A DNA stretch of 6,087 nucleotides from positions 1 through 6,087 of the forward strand of contig JAKAGC010000267.1 of NCBI GenBank assembly GCA_021817755.1, given 5' to 3'. The notes beneath the pieces were generated by a model. It worked only from the letters and a program-made list of their open reading frames with translations, did no database searches and was not told the origin of the DNA. The position numbers and the translations under genes are program-made. The stretch is from Acidobacteriota bacterium. Lineage in GTDB: Bacteria > Acidobacteriota > Aminicenantia > UBA2199. This document shows positions 1-6,087 of the stretch, piece by piece; the first letter of the stretch is position 1; the number at the start of each line of letters is the position of its first letter.

Positions 1-387
1 GAATGGGTAAAACGCGATAATCTCAAACCCCACGATATTCGAAATATTGAAAATATCATGTTCAATACCACACGCAATAAAGGATTTTGCTTCTCCGATG
101 AAAGCATAAAATTAAGTATCGAATGGTTTCAATCCGAATACAGTTTTCATCCTACCACCATTCAACACCGGATGTATTTCCTTCAACGTTGGTGGTATTT
201 CGACAAGTACATATCCCTATTCAGAAAAAACTATATCGATATTTCTGCCAATGAATATAAAATTAAGAAATTCATGAAATGGATCGATATGTGGGAACCC
301 GCAAATAAAAAATCCCTGTCGAAAAATTTATCGAAATTAAAAGAGCTTTATCCCCAGTACAGTTACCTCTGGAGAATATCCAATTAA
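1..387 (+). CDS. C-terminal end of an unrecognised protein (5' partial)
   Basis: The reading frame is open from base 1 to the TAA at 385-387, giving 128 residues. The first Met in the window (58-60) has no ribosome-binding site and the frame is open upstream of it, so the true start almost certainly lies left of the window. The visible part is rich in aromatic and basic residues (for example QRWWYFDKY and KFMKWIDMWEP) and ends in YSYLWRISN. I see no signal peptide, membrane segment or catalytic motif. It looks like a soluble, mostly helical C-terminal domain, but I do not recognise the family and assign no function. It is convergent with queF, whose stop codon lies 8 bp further on, and no hairpin terminator separates them. 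Confidence 0.7.
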   Translation, partial: EWVKRDNLKPHDIRNIENIMFNTTRNKGFCFSDESIKLSIEWFQSEYSFHPTTIQHRMYFLQRWWYFDKYISLFRKNYIDISANEYKIKKFMKWIDMWEPANKKSLSKNLSKLKELYPQYSYLWRISN

Positions 388-395
388 GATTTTCT

Positions 396-821
396 TTATT
401 TCTTATAAACTGAAGTAATCTTAGAAGATATCCCGCCGCGGCTCGTAAAGGATGCTTCAACTGTCATTTCTACAGGTTCCAGAACTTTTACCAGATGATT
501 CAGAATCATAGGCGTTAAATTCTCATAATAAATACCTGTATTCCGAAATTGCAGAAAATAATATTTAAGAGATTTCAACTCGACAATATATCTGTCCGGG
601 AGATAGTGGATACGGATTGTCCCGAAATCCGGTAAACCGGTCTTCGGACATAATGAAGTAAACTCAGGATTATCGATTTCAACCCATGTCCGGTTATCCG
701 TATTTTGAAAGGGTATCGCTTCCAGTATTTCAGGCGATATAAACGAGGCATCCTTTCTTATATCACACAAATAATTAATAATACTATTCATATTAGTTTT
801 ACCTTTGGAATCGGTTTTCAT
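396..821 (-). CDS. queF: NADPH-dependent 7-cyano-7-deazaguanine reductase QueF (unimodular, YkvM type)
   Basis: QueF reduces the nitrile of preQ0 to the aminomethyl group of preQ1 with two NADPH, the last step before tRNA-guanine transglycosylase inserts the base during queuosine synthesis. It is a cytosolic tunnelling-fold enzyme. The 141 residues fit the short single-domain type. The segment FTSLCPKTGLPDFGTI (54-69) carries the nucleophilic Cys58, which forms the thioimide with preQ0, and Asp65. The QueF family motif ELKSLKYY is at 81-88, followed by QFRNTGIYYE (91-100) with substrate-binding Glu100, and FTSRGGIS is at 125-132. At the position of B. subtilis His96, before that Glu, this protein has Tyr99. 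The start is supported by AAGGAG at 828-833, six bases upstream of the ATG. The first ~35 residues are less conserved. No other queuosine gene is in the window. A dedicated promoter lies upstream. Confidence 0.95.
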   Translation of the reverse strand: MKTDSKGKTNMNSIINYLCDIRKDASFISPEILEAIPFQNTDNRTWVEIDNPEFTSLCPKTGLPDFGTIRIHYLPDRYIVELKSLKYYFLQFRNTGIYYENLTPMILNHLVKVLEPVEMTVEASFTSRGGISSKITSVYKK

Positions 822-855
822 TTGGAACTCCTTAGTTATCGTTAAATTCCGCTTA

Positions 856-871
856 AACTCTTTTAAGAGTT
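856..871 (-). promoter_or_regulatory. Inverted repeat at the queF transcription start
   Basis: Two perfect 7-bp arms, AACTCTT and AAGAGTT, are separated by 2 bp. They begin 2 bp downstream of the queF -10 box, so the repeat spans the expected +1. It could be a repressor operator or the very 5' end of the mRNA folding on itself. A 2-nt loop is too tight for a good RNA hairpin without opening the inner A-T pairs, which slightly favours a protein-binding site. I infer regulation from position and symmetry only. Confidence 0.4.
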
Positions 872-873
872 AT

Positions 874-902
874 ATTATACGATATTCTCGAGCATAGGTA
901 AA
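874..902 (-). promoter_or_regulatory. Sigma-70-type promoter of queF
   Basis: Read on the minus strand there is a TTTACC -35 box (897-902), a 17-bp spacer and a perfect TATAAT -10 box (874-879). This predicts a start near 867 and a 5' leader of about 46 nt. The leader ends in AAGGAG and does not show the stem, loop and A-rich tail of a preQ1-I riboswitch. Confidence 0.65.
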
Positions 903-940
903 GATATTTTTTTTAGCAAGCTAATTTAATTAGAAAAAAG

Positions 941-969
941 TTGAAATACACCATTATTTCTTTTATAAT
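941..969 (+). promoter_or_regulatory. Sigma-70-type promoter of the chemoreceptor gene
   Basis: TTGAAA (941-946), a 17-bp spacer and a perfect TATAAT (964-969) form a near-consensus housekeeping promoter about 30 nt before the AAAGGAG ribosome-binding site (993-999) of the receptor gene. A flagellar sigma-28 promoter (TAAA / GCCGATAA) is not visible, so expression looks constitutive rather than tied to the flagellar cascade. The -35 boxes of this promoter and the divergent queF promoter are 38 bp apart, with A/T tracts between them. Confidence 0.75.
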
Positions 970-1005
970 AAGAAGATCAAATATTTTTCATCAAAGGAGA
1001 TATTT

Positions 1006-3096
1006 ATGAGAATGATGCAGGCTATGAAAATCAAAACCAAGCTCAAAATACCTATCTATTTCCAGGTAATGTTAATAATAGTAATCGCCCTTCTGCTCCT
1101 GTATTTTAATAATATGAACCGCCGCTCTGAAACCGGTAAAGGAATCCTGGATAAAGTCACAGCCGAAACAAGGCAAATGTCGTATTCAATCGATGATTTT
1201 TTAAAAAGAAAATTATCTTTGGATGAAATTTCTTCTTTTCATAAAAAAATCTCTGAGCTTCTGGTAGCCAACAAAAGTATATTTTCCGATGAAACCAAAC
1301 TCGAAGATTTTAACGGTCTTGTTTCGCTATTTAAGGATATTGACGGCATCTATCAGCAAAACAATTCCATTGAGAAAAAGGTTTTCGATTTGACCGAAAT
1401 CTCCCTCACCCAATCCAATGATTATATTCGGCTAATGAGTCAAAGGCTTGCAGATAAAAATCTTCAAAATACGGTTTCCACATTACAGCGTTTGGTAATA
1501 AACGGTGCAAATATCAATACCAATGCCAATTATAATGTGCGAGTATTATTCCTCAAAGCAAAAGAAAATATCGAAAACAGCCCCCGTTTATTCTCCTTCC
1601 TCGATGATGCCATCGCCAATTCCAAGAATGATGAAAAACGCCTGCTTAATACTCCTTTTGTCGAATTACCCAGGAAATCCATAGCCGCAGATACCGAAAT
1701 CAAACAAATCTCTACAACTTTTGTTGAAAATTCAAAGAAAATAGATACACTTAAAAGCGACTTACTTAATCGCTTCAATAACGTATTCTCCTATGTAAAA
1801 GACCTCGAAGCCCAAATGCTTAATTCCTCCATCAATGCTGCCAAGAATATATTCTTAAATCTATTACTCATCGTAGGAGTTATCGGTTTAATCATTATAA
1901 TCATCGGTTTCCGTGTCGCACGTCAAATAATCGATCCATTAAATAAATTAAATAAACATGCTCATGAACTTGCCACTGAAAATGTCGATATGTCCAAACG
2001 CATCGAAATCCATTCCAACGATGAAATCGGTGAGTTATCCGGTTGGTTTAATAAATTTCTCGACCGGCTCGAGCAATTGATTTTAAAAGTTAAAAAGAGT
2101 TCAGATGAGCTTTCCCGCTCTACCGAAGACATCGCATCAGGTAGTGAAGACCTTGCCGTAAGAGCAAGTGAGCAAGCCGCTTCTATTACCGAAACCTCCA
2201 CAACCGTCGAACAATTCGCATCTTCTATCCGGGAAAATACCGAAAACTCAGTTGAAGCAGATATGATGCTCAGTCAGTTCAATTCCGAAATTCGGGAGAA
2301 AAGCACACTCATTGAAAATGTTACATTTACAATGACGGAAATTTACGATTCCAGTAAGGAAATCGACAATATCATTAAAGTCATCAACGATATTAGTTTC
2401 CAGACCAACCTGCTCGCATTAAACGCCGCAGTTGAAGCCGCCCGCGCAGGAGAAGCCGGAAGAGGTTTCGCCGTTGTTGCTGCTGAAGTACGAAACCTCG
2501 CTCAAAAAACAGCCGAATCCTCAAAATCAATTCAAGAAATCGTTCTTCGGAACGTTGAATCCACCCAAAAAGGAATGGAACTGGTAAAAGATACATCCGT
2601 CTTTTTCAATGAAGTTGTAGGCGTCATGAACGATATCGTTCAGAAAATCGCCAATATCACCAATATATCACGCGGTCAGGCTTCTTCCAGTGAACAGATC
2701 AACCATGCCATCAGCCAGATGGAAAATGTGAGCAATGAAAACGCACGATTAGTGGATCAGCTTTCCAATGCCGGAAAGAATGTGAAAATCAATACTGTTG
2801 AATTACTACAACTCATGAGTGAATTCCAGGCAAAAGCCACCCCAACTGCAAAAACATCGACATCAAAAGTACAAGTTGAAAAAACCGTAAAACCGTCCCC
2901 TTCAAAAGAGAAACCCGCTGCTCCTACTCCACCAAAAAAGAAAGAGACACACCCCACACCTGTAAAAGAGACCAAACCCGTACAATCCAAACCCGCACCA
3001 AAACCTGAGAAACCTGCACCCAAACCTGAACCTTCCGTTTCAAAAGAGGATGATTTCTTCGGTAATACCGATGAAGACGGATTTGAAGAATTCTAA
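1006..3096 (+). CDS. Methyl-accepting chemotaxis protein with large sensor domain and C-terminal CheR/CheB-type docking peptide
   Basis: This is a transmembrane chemoreceptor that controls CheA through CheW. The 696 residues show TM1 at about 15-34, an extracytoplasmic, mostly helical sensor domain of about 245 residues (36-280), TM2 at about 282-302, HAMP at about 303-357 and the methyl-accepting coiled-coil at about 360-608. The hairpin tip (463-492) carries the hallmark segment around [19 protein letters not shown]. Likely methylation regions are 389-403 ([15 protein letters not shown]) and around Glu563-Gln564. By alignment from memory with E. coli Tsr the bundle looks like the 36-heptad class. 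Residues 611-690 are a Pro/Lys-rich flexible tether, and the last five, GFEEF, fit the x-aromatic-x-x-aromatic pattern of the peptide that binds CheR/CheB (NWETF in Tsr). The sensor domain's length fits helical bimodular (HBM) domains, but I cannot confirm that, and the ligand is unknown. AAAGGAG at 993-999 supports the start. No che or flagellar genes are adjacent, so it is an orphan receptor here. Confidence 0.95.
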   Translation: MRMMQAMKIKTKLKIPIYFQVMLIIVIALLLLYFNNMNRRSETGKGILDKVTAETRQMSYSIDDFLKRKLSLDEISSFHKKISELLVANKSIFSDETKLEDFNGLVSLFKDIDGIYQQNNSIEKKVFDLTEISLTQSNDYIRLMSQRLADKNLQNTVSTLQRLVINGANINTNANYNVRVLFLKAKENIENSPRLFSFLDDAIANSKNDEKRLLNTPFVELPRKSIAADTEIKQISTTFVENSKKIDTLKSDLLNRFNNVFSYVKDLEAQMLNSSINAAKNIFLNLLLIVGVIGLIIIIIGFRVARQIIDPLNKLNKHAHELATENVDMSKRIEIHSNDEIGELSGWFNKFLDRLEQLILKVKKSSDELSRSTEDIASGSEDLAVRASEQAASITETSTTVEQFASSIRENTENSVEADMMLSQFNSEIREKSTLIENVTFTMTEIYDSSKEIDNIIKVINDISFQTNLLALNAAVEAARAGEAGRGFAVVAAEVRNLAQKTAESSKSIQEIVLRNVESTQKGMELVKDTSVFFNEVVGVMNDIVQKIANITNISRGQASSSEQINHAISQMENVSNENARLVDQLSNAGKNVKINTVELLQLMSEFQAKATPTAKTSTSKVQVEKTVKPSPSKEKPAAPTPPKKKETHPTPVKETKPVQSKPAPKPEKPAPKPEPSVSKEDDFFGNTDEDGFEEF
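2989..3030 (+). repeat. 21-bp tandem duplication in the receptor tether (KPAPKPE x2)
   Basis: Two adjacent 21-bp units, 2989-3009 and 3010-3030, each encode KPAPKPE (residues 662-668 and 669-675). They differ at three bases, all in third codon positions and all synonymous. This suggests an older duplication kept for protein spacing, and the tether may vary in length between strains. Confidence 0.75.
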
Positions 3097-3129
3097 AAAT
3101 AGAATTCCATTCACCAGATACATGAATAA

Positions 3130-3163
3130 TACCGGGAACCCATTTTAATCAGGGTTTCCGGTA
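3130..3163 (+). terminator. Hairpin between the chemoreceptor and exporter genes (terminator-like, no U-tract)
   Basis: The arms 3130-3141 and 3152-3163 pair over 12 bp (core ACCGGGAACCC with GGGTTTCCGGT), with one G-U pair and a 10-nt loop. It begins 33 bp after the receptor stop. No run of T follows on either strand, so it is not a classic intrinsic terminator. It may stabilise the 3' end of the receptor mRNA or act as a weak terminator. It ends 19 bases before the exporter's GTG start, so it could also affect translation of that gene. Confidence 0.5.
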
Positions 3164-3182
3164 ATCCCAAAAATAAATCAAC

Positions 3183-4097
3183 GTGAAACCAATCAATATT
3201 CCAACCCTAATGGGCGTCGGTTCCATTTTATTATGGAGTACAACCATCGCTTTCCTCAGAAGTATTTCCGAGAAAAACGGCGCTCTCGATACAGCAGTAT
3301 TTAATATGCTTCTCAGCGGTATTTTCCTTTTTCTCATTCAATTTATCGTTTATAAAAGAACTCTCTTTAACCGGTTAAAATCCCTTCCCCTTTCCTATTT
3401 TTACAAAGTTGCCATTTTTATGATTATACACATGTCGCTCCTTTATTCCGCTGTCGGAAATGCCAAAACTCGTGAAGCAGTCGTCGTAGTAGGAATTATC
3501 AATTATTTATGGCCCGGGTTTACATTCTTGTTTTCCGTTCCAATCTTAAAAAATAAAGCCAGGTACAGTTTACTCATTAGCGGAATAATCATCGCATTTA
3601 GTGGAACAGTCGCCGCAATGCTCGAAGGAAACCGTTTATCCCTTACAAGTATATCTCATTCATTAAAAAGCGATATCCAGCCCTTTTTATTTACCCTTGG
3701 AGGCGCTGCAGCCTGGGCAATTTATTCCAATATGACCCGGAAATACACCATTAAAGATGACGTAACCGCAACGCCCGTTATATTTCTTATAACAGCTCTA
3801 TTCTTAACCCTAATCATGTTATTAAAAGGAGAGGTTCCTGCATTGCATATCCAGGGGAAGCAGTACCTCGAGCTTGCATATCTCGTTATATTCCCCACAT
3901 CTGCTGCGTATGTATTTTGGGATAGGGCTATGAAAAAAGGAAATAAAAACCTCGTTGCAGCATTATCATATGGAATTCCACCTCTTTCCACATTAACCAG
4001 TTGTCTTTATCTTGGAGTCAAAATAGGATTTGGATTAGTAGCTGCGGCAATATTAGTAGTAATCGGAGCAATTCTCTGTCGGTATTCCATAAAATGA
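3183..4097 (+). CDS. yddG: YddG-like DMT/EamA-family exporter, probably of aromatic amino acids
   Basis: This is an inner-membrane exporter of the drug/metabolite transporter superfamily. The 304 residues contain about ten hydrophobic segments arranged as two EamA repeats. Resemblance to E. coli YddG, an exporter of aromatic and other neutral amino acids, is visible by eye. Shared segments include LLWSTTIAFLRSISE (16-30), AKTREAVVVVGIINYLWPG (94-112, compare YddG's ATRHQAIEVGMVNYLWPS), AAAWAIYSNMTRKY (175-188) and FPTSAAYVFWDRAMKKGN (237-254). GTG is the start: an in-frame stop lies at 3174-3176 and the N-terminus lines up with YddG. No Shine-Dalgarno sequence precedes it. ATG at 3210 (residue 10) is a less likely alternative because it would trim the start of the first helix. 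The gene lies 86 bp after the receptor on the same strand, and no promoter of its own is obvious, so read-through is possible. The fold is certain; the substrate is an inference. Confidence 0.88.
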   Translation: MKPINIPTLMGVGSILLWSTTIAFLRSISEKNGALDTAVFNMLLSGIFLFLIQFIVYKRTLFNRLKSLPLSYFYKVAIFMIIHMSLLYSAVGNAKTREAVVVVGIINYLWPGFTFLFSVPILKNKARYSLLISGIIIAFSGTVAAMLEGNRLSLTSISHSLKSDIQPFLFTLGGAAAWAIYSNMTRKYTIKDDVTATPVIFLITALFLTLIMLLKGEVPALHIQGKQYLELAYLVIFPTSAAYVFWDRAMKKGNKNLVAALSYGIPPLSTLTSCLYLGVKIGFGLVAAAILVVIGAILCRYSIK

Positions 4098-4190
4098 GAG
4101 CATTGATTTTTTATTGATTAATTTTTGTAAGACTCAACACCAGAAATGTTCAGATTTGTTGTTATTTTCTTTAGTATTGATGGATTTTTT

Positions 4191-4220
4191 GTCAGACCCC
4201 TTTTATAAAAGCGGTCCGAC
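4191..4220. repeat. 30-bp imperfect palindrome (GTCAGACC ... GGTCCGAC)
   Basis: The 15-bp arms 4191-4205 and 4206-4220 are inverted copies with two mismatches, and the centre is the perfect palindrome TTTTATAAAA. A T-run precedes it (4185-4190) and ACCCCCC follows. With outer GTCAGACC-type boxes it looks like a REP-like dispersed element rather than an intrinsic terminator, because no T-run follows the stem on the plus strand. On the minus strand the T-run appears as A's. Its function is unknown. Confidence 0.6.
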
Positions 4221-4328
4221 ACCCCCCAAAATTTTTTATAAACCAAACAACATAAAAAGCTTCCCCCGAAATATCAATACAATCCGCTTCCATAAATCAG
4301 TGTATCTGATATATTAAAACGGGAATTA

Positions 4329-4360
4329 TAATTGTCGCCAGAGGGAAAAAGTAATTGTCG
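4329..4360. repeat. Two 9-bp direct repeats TAATTGTCG, 23 bp apart
   Basis: TAATTGTCG occurs at 4329-4337 and 4352-4360, followed by CCAGAG and TTAGTCAG respectively. Closely spaced direct repeats with a TGTCG core are typical of transposase-binding sites at the ends of IS21-like and Tn7/Tn5053-like elements. No transposase gene is in the window, so this may be a remnant end or chance. Confidence 0.35.
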
Positions 4361-4483
4361 TTAGTCAGATGGATATAAAAACCAAATGCTGGGTTATATT
4401 ATCTATGTATATACAAAATCCTTTTATAGTAAAAGAGACATGTGAAACGGTGTCCAAGTTTACTGAATTGTTGGAAACATAAT

Positions 4484-6087
4484 TCAACTTTGCCAATTTT
4501 CAAGAATTTTTATCACCTCGGATAAGCTATTAACAACCTCGTTAATTAGCTGATATCCTTGGTGAACGAATGGTGCTGAACGATCCACTCTGATTAATTC
4601 AAATGCTTTATCTAATTTACTGCTTGGTAAATGTGCATCTGCGTGTCTCAACTCGTATACGCCTACCAAAGGAGTAATAATCTTTCTAATGAAGTCTGGT
4701 GGGTTTTGCAATGTCAGTAAATTCTCTAGTGACTTCAAGGAACCCAATTGGGTATCTTTTTTAGGGGGAGCAATTGATTGCATTGCTTCCGAATCCAAGC
4801 TATCCGCTGTTAAACGTGCCAAGTCTTTTGCTAGTGCATAAAATGAATCTTGGTCAATAGCTCTGAATCTATGAGTTTTAATTAATATGTTCGATACTTC
4901 CTCATGATCTTTAAAAAGTTTTATTCCTAATTTTGCTTTTGAATATTTATTTGTTTGTTTAATTGCTTTTTTAAGTAAATTTTCTGGTGCAGAAGTGTTG
5001 GCAGGTTCCGCCCTTACTTGTGAAGCCAATAATTCAGTAGAAACTCCACCTTCAGGGGTTGTGTTATACCCTGCCCATATTTGCTGTTGCCATTCAGGAA
5101 GCCGTCCGATATCTTTAGCGAAAACATTTATCAAACCAAGATCATTTACTCCAAAACGTACTTCGTATCCATATAAGCATGACACAGAGCCAGTTTGTGC
5201 TGTATAGAATGAGAGAGTACTTCCTCTTTTTTGACATAAAGCCATAATTAGTTCAGGTTTAAACCACAACCATTTTCCAGAATTAATAAGCTCTTTTCCG
5301 CAAATTTTTGTGTTGCAGGCATCTATTTTAAAATACACATTAGAGGGAAGCTCATCACCGCGAACAATAGGGCTTTGTTGACTTGACTCAATTATTTCAT
5401 TTCGCCAAAGTTCGCCTTTAACCATATACAGATTTCTTCTCTGAAACTCACATTCCCAGGATTTACTCCTTATATTTTCATTAGTAGGAAAATTAGAAAT
5501 ATCTGGAACATCATCTTTTTCATCCACATCCATACGTGCTATTTGGATTACCGACATTTTATCGCCATCACCCTCGGAAATTGGTATTATATTACCCTCC
5601 CACTCTTCTAATTCATTGTTTTCAGAGCTTAACCCATCTGCCCACGAAATGGAAGAGGCATCCCCAACAATTTGAAATCTGCAATAATAGTGAGTCATAT
5701 ATAGTGCCATGTCTCTAGCGCACAAATAGTCTTTTAAATATTGAGATTTAATTTCTAAAAGAATCGGTTTTCCCTTAGGTGTTTCTTGAAGCCGAGCTAC
5801 TTCAGCATATCCATCCCGAGGCCGAACCCACGAATTGCCTTCGCGTTTCAATCCAAGAGATAAAACCAAGTCTTGATTTAGGTGCCATAAGTAAGGGGAG
5901 TTATCACGAAATGTTTGCTCAAGAACAAGGTGTATAGCATAAATATTACTTTGATTATCATTATACATCTCAGCAGGTATATAAGAACTGTTTTCGAAAT
6001 AACCAATATGTGAATGATTGTTTCCAATATCCATCCATCCTAATTTCTTCGATTCTTCAATATCTTTTTTTAGTACAGCGATAGAGC
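4484..6087 (-). CDS. Large protein of unnamed family with a C-terminal HEPN-like R-X4-H motif (5' partial, runs off right edge)
   Basis: The frame is open from the right edge to the TGA at 4484-4486 and gives at least 533 residues. The Met at 6032-6034 has only a badly spaced AGGA and is preceded by 17 open in-frame codons (SIAVLKKDIEESKKLGW), so the start is probably beyond the window. Residues are numbered here from that Met. Residues 90-120 (PILLEIKSQYLKDYL, then CARDMALYMTHYYCRF) and 311-350 (GRLPEWQQQIWAGYNTTPEGG, then VSTELLASQVRAEPANTSAPE) look like conserved blocks. Between them is an acidic, probably beta-rich region. From about 350 to the end the sequence is predicted helical by eye and holds RHADAH, with Arg463 and His468. 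That matches the R-X4-6-H signature of HEPN ribonucleases, which are common in toxin and anti-phage proteins. There is no signal peptide, membrane segment or Walker motif. HEPN membership is inferred from one motif and its helical setting. No terminator is obvious downstream. Confidence 0.75.
   Translation of the reverse strand, partial: SIAVLKKDIEESKKLGWMDIGNNHSHIGYFENSSYIPAEMYNDNQSNIYAIHLVLEQTFRDNSPYLWHLNQDLVLSLGLKREGNSWVRPRDGYAEVARLQETPKGKPILLEIKSQYLKDYLCARDMALYMTHYYCRFQIVGDASSISWADGLSSENNELEEWEGNIIPISEGDGDKMSVIQIARMDVDEKDDVPDISNFPTNENIRSKSWECEFQRRNLYMVKGELWRNEIIESSQQSPIVRGDELPSNVYFKIDACNTKICGKELINSGKWLWFKPELIMALCQKRGSTLSFYTAQTGSVSCLYGYEVRFGVNDLGLINVFAKDIGRLPEWQQQIWAGYNTTPEGGVSTELLASQVRAEPANTSAPENLLKKAIKQTNKYSKAKLGIKLFKDHEEVSNILIKTHRFRAIDQDSFYALAKDLARLTADSLDSEAMQSIAPPKKDTQLGSLKSLENLLTLQNPPDFIRKIITPLVGVYELRHADAHLPSSKLDKAFELIRVDRSAPFVHQGYQLINEVVNSLSEVIKILENWQS

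Larger units (their letters stand above)
4098..4483. other. 386-bp stretch without a convincing gene, between core genes and the accessory gene
   Basis: It begins with T-rich DNA after the exporter stop, with ATTGATT repeated twice but no hairpin. It then holds the 4191-4220 palindrome, a C-run (4222-4227) next to an A/T tract, the TAATTGTCG repeats at 4329-4360 and more AT-rich DNA up to the stop of the minus-strand gene. Open frames here (4114-4317 and 4369-4482, plus strand) lack ribosome-binding sites and recognisable products. I see no tRNA, CRISPR array or complete insertion sequence. Confidence 0.6.

Noticed and set aside
388..395. Bidirectional terminator between the first gene and queF
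   Set aside because: Only 8 bp separate the stop codons, and no GC-rich inverted repeat is present within or right beside the gap.
822..867. preQ1 riboswitch in the queF leader
   Set aside because: The leader is only about 46 nt. Its single inverted repeat has a 2-nt loop and the C-rich loop and A-rich tail of the preQ1-I consensus are missing. The CTAAGGAG near the end is just the ribosome-binding site.
941..969. Flagellar sigma-28 promoter for the chemoreceptor
   Set aside because: The boxes are plainly TTGAAA-17-TATAAT, and no TAAA/GCCGATAA-like pair is present upstream.
2757..3023. 88-codon minus-strand frame rich in Gly, Phe and Val
   Set aside because: It is the antisense shadow of the Pro/Lys-rich receptor tether, whose repetitive codons keep the opposite frame open. 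The other minus-strand frames inside the receptor and exporter are shadows too.
4098..4140. Intrinsic terminator after the exporter gene
   Set aside because: There are T-runs and a repeated ATTGATT, but these are direct repeats and form no stem.
4114..4317. 67-codon plus-strand open frame after the exporter
   Set aside because: It has no ribosome-binding site, its translation crosses the 4191-4220 palindrome and is low in recognisable features, and it resembles translated AT-rich intergenic DNA.
4369..4482. 37-codon plus-strand open frame starting MDIKTKCWVILS, ending just before the stop of the minus-strand gene
   Set aside because: There is no Shine-Dalgarno sequence, and it overlaps the repeat-rich gap. 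The frame is open back to 4318, so it could be a decayed fragment of a longer gene, but nothing in it is recognisable.

Overview
The window looks like a low-GC diderm (Gram-negative-type) bacterial chromosome. The motility receptor has two membrane segments flanking a large extracytoplasmic domain and ends in a CheR/CheB-type docking peptide. The two recognisable promoters are sigma-70-like, and the starts of queF and the receptor gene carry AAGGAG ribosome-binding sites. Taxonomy cannot be fixed from this sequence; a spirochaete or similar free-living AT-rich lineage is a guess only.

Left part (1-1005): the 3' end of an unrecognised plus-strand gene (stop at 387) runs convergently into queF on the minus strand (396-821), with only 8 bp between the two stop codons. 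queF encodes the unimodular preQ0 reductase of queuosine synthesis. The 184-bp gap between queF and the next gene holds two divergent, well-formed sigma-70-type promoters, one for queF and one for the chemoreceptor.

Middle part (1006-4097): a complete methyl-accepting chemotaxis protein (696 aa) with a large, mostly helical sensor domain, HAMP, a signalling hairpin and a long Pro/Lys-rich tether ending in GFEEF. A 12-bp hairpin without a U-tract follows. Then comes a YddG-like ten-helix DMT/EamA exporter (304 aa) that starts at GTG without a visible Shine-Dalgarno sequence.

Right part (4098-6087): a 386-bp stretch without a convincing gene holds a 30-bp imperfect palindrome built on GTCAGACC/GGTCCGAC and two TAATTGTCG direct repeats 23 bp apart. 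It separates the ordinary genes from a large minus-strand gene that runs off the right edge. That gene's product is not a family I can name, but its C-terminal helical region carries RHADAH, a match to the R-X4-H signature of HEPN ribonucleases. With the repeats beside it, this is the best candidate for an accessory, possibly defence-related, gene.

The genes do not form one pathway. queF is tRNA modification, the receptor is chemotaxis and the DMT protein is probably amino-acid export. The last gene looks like an independent insertion.
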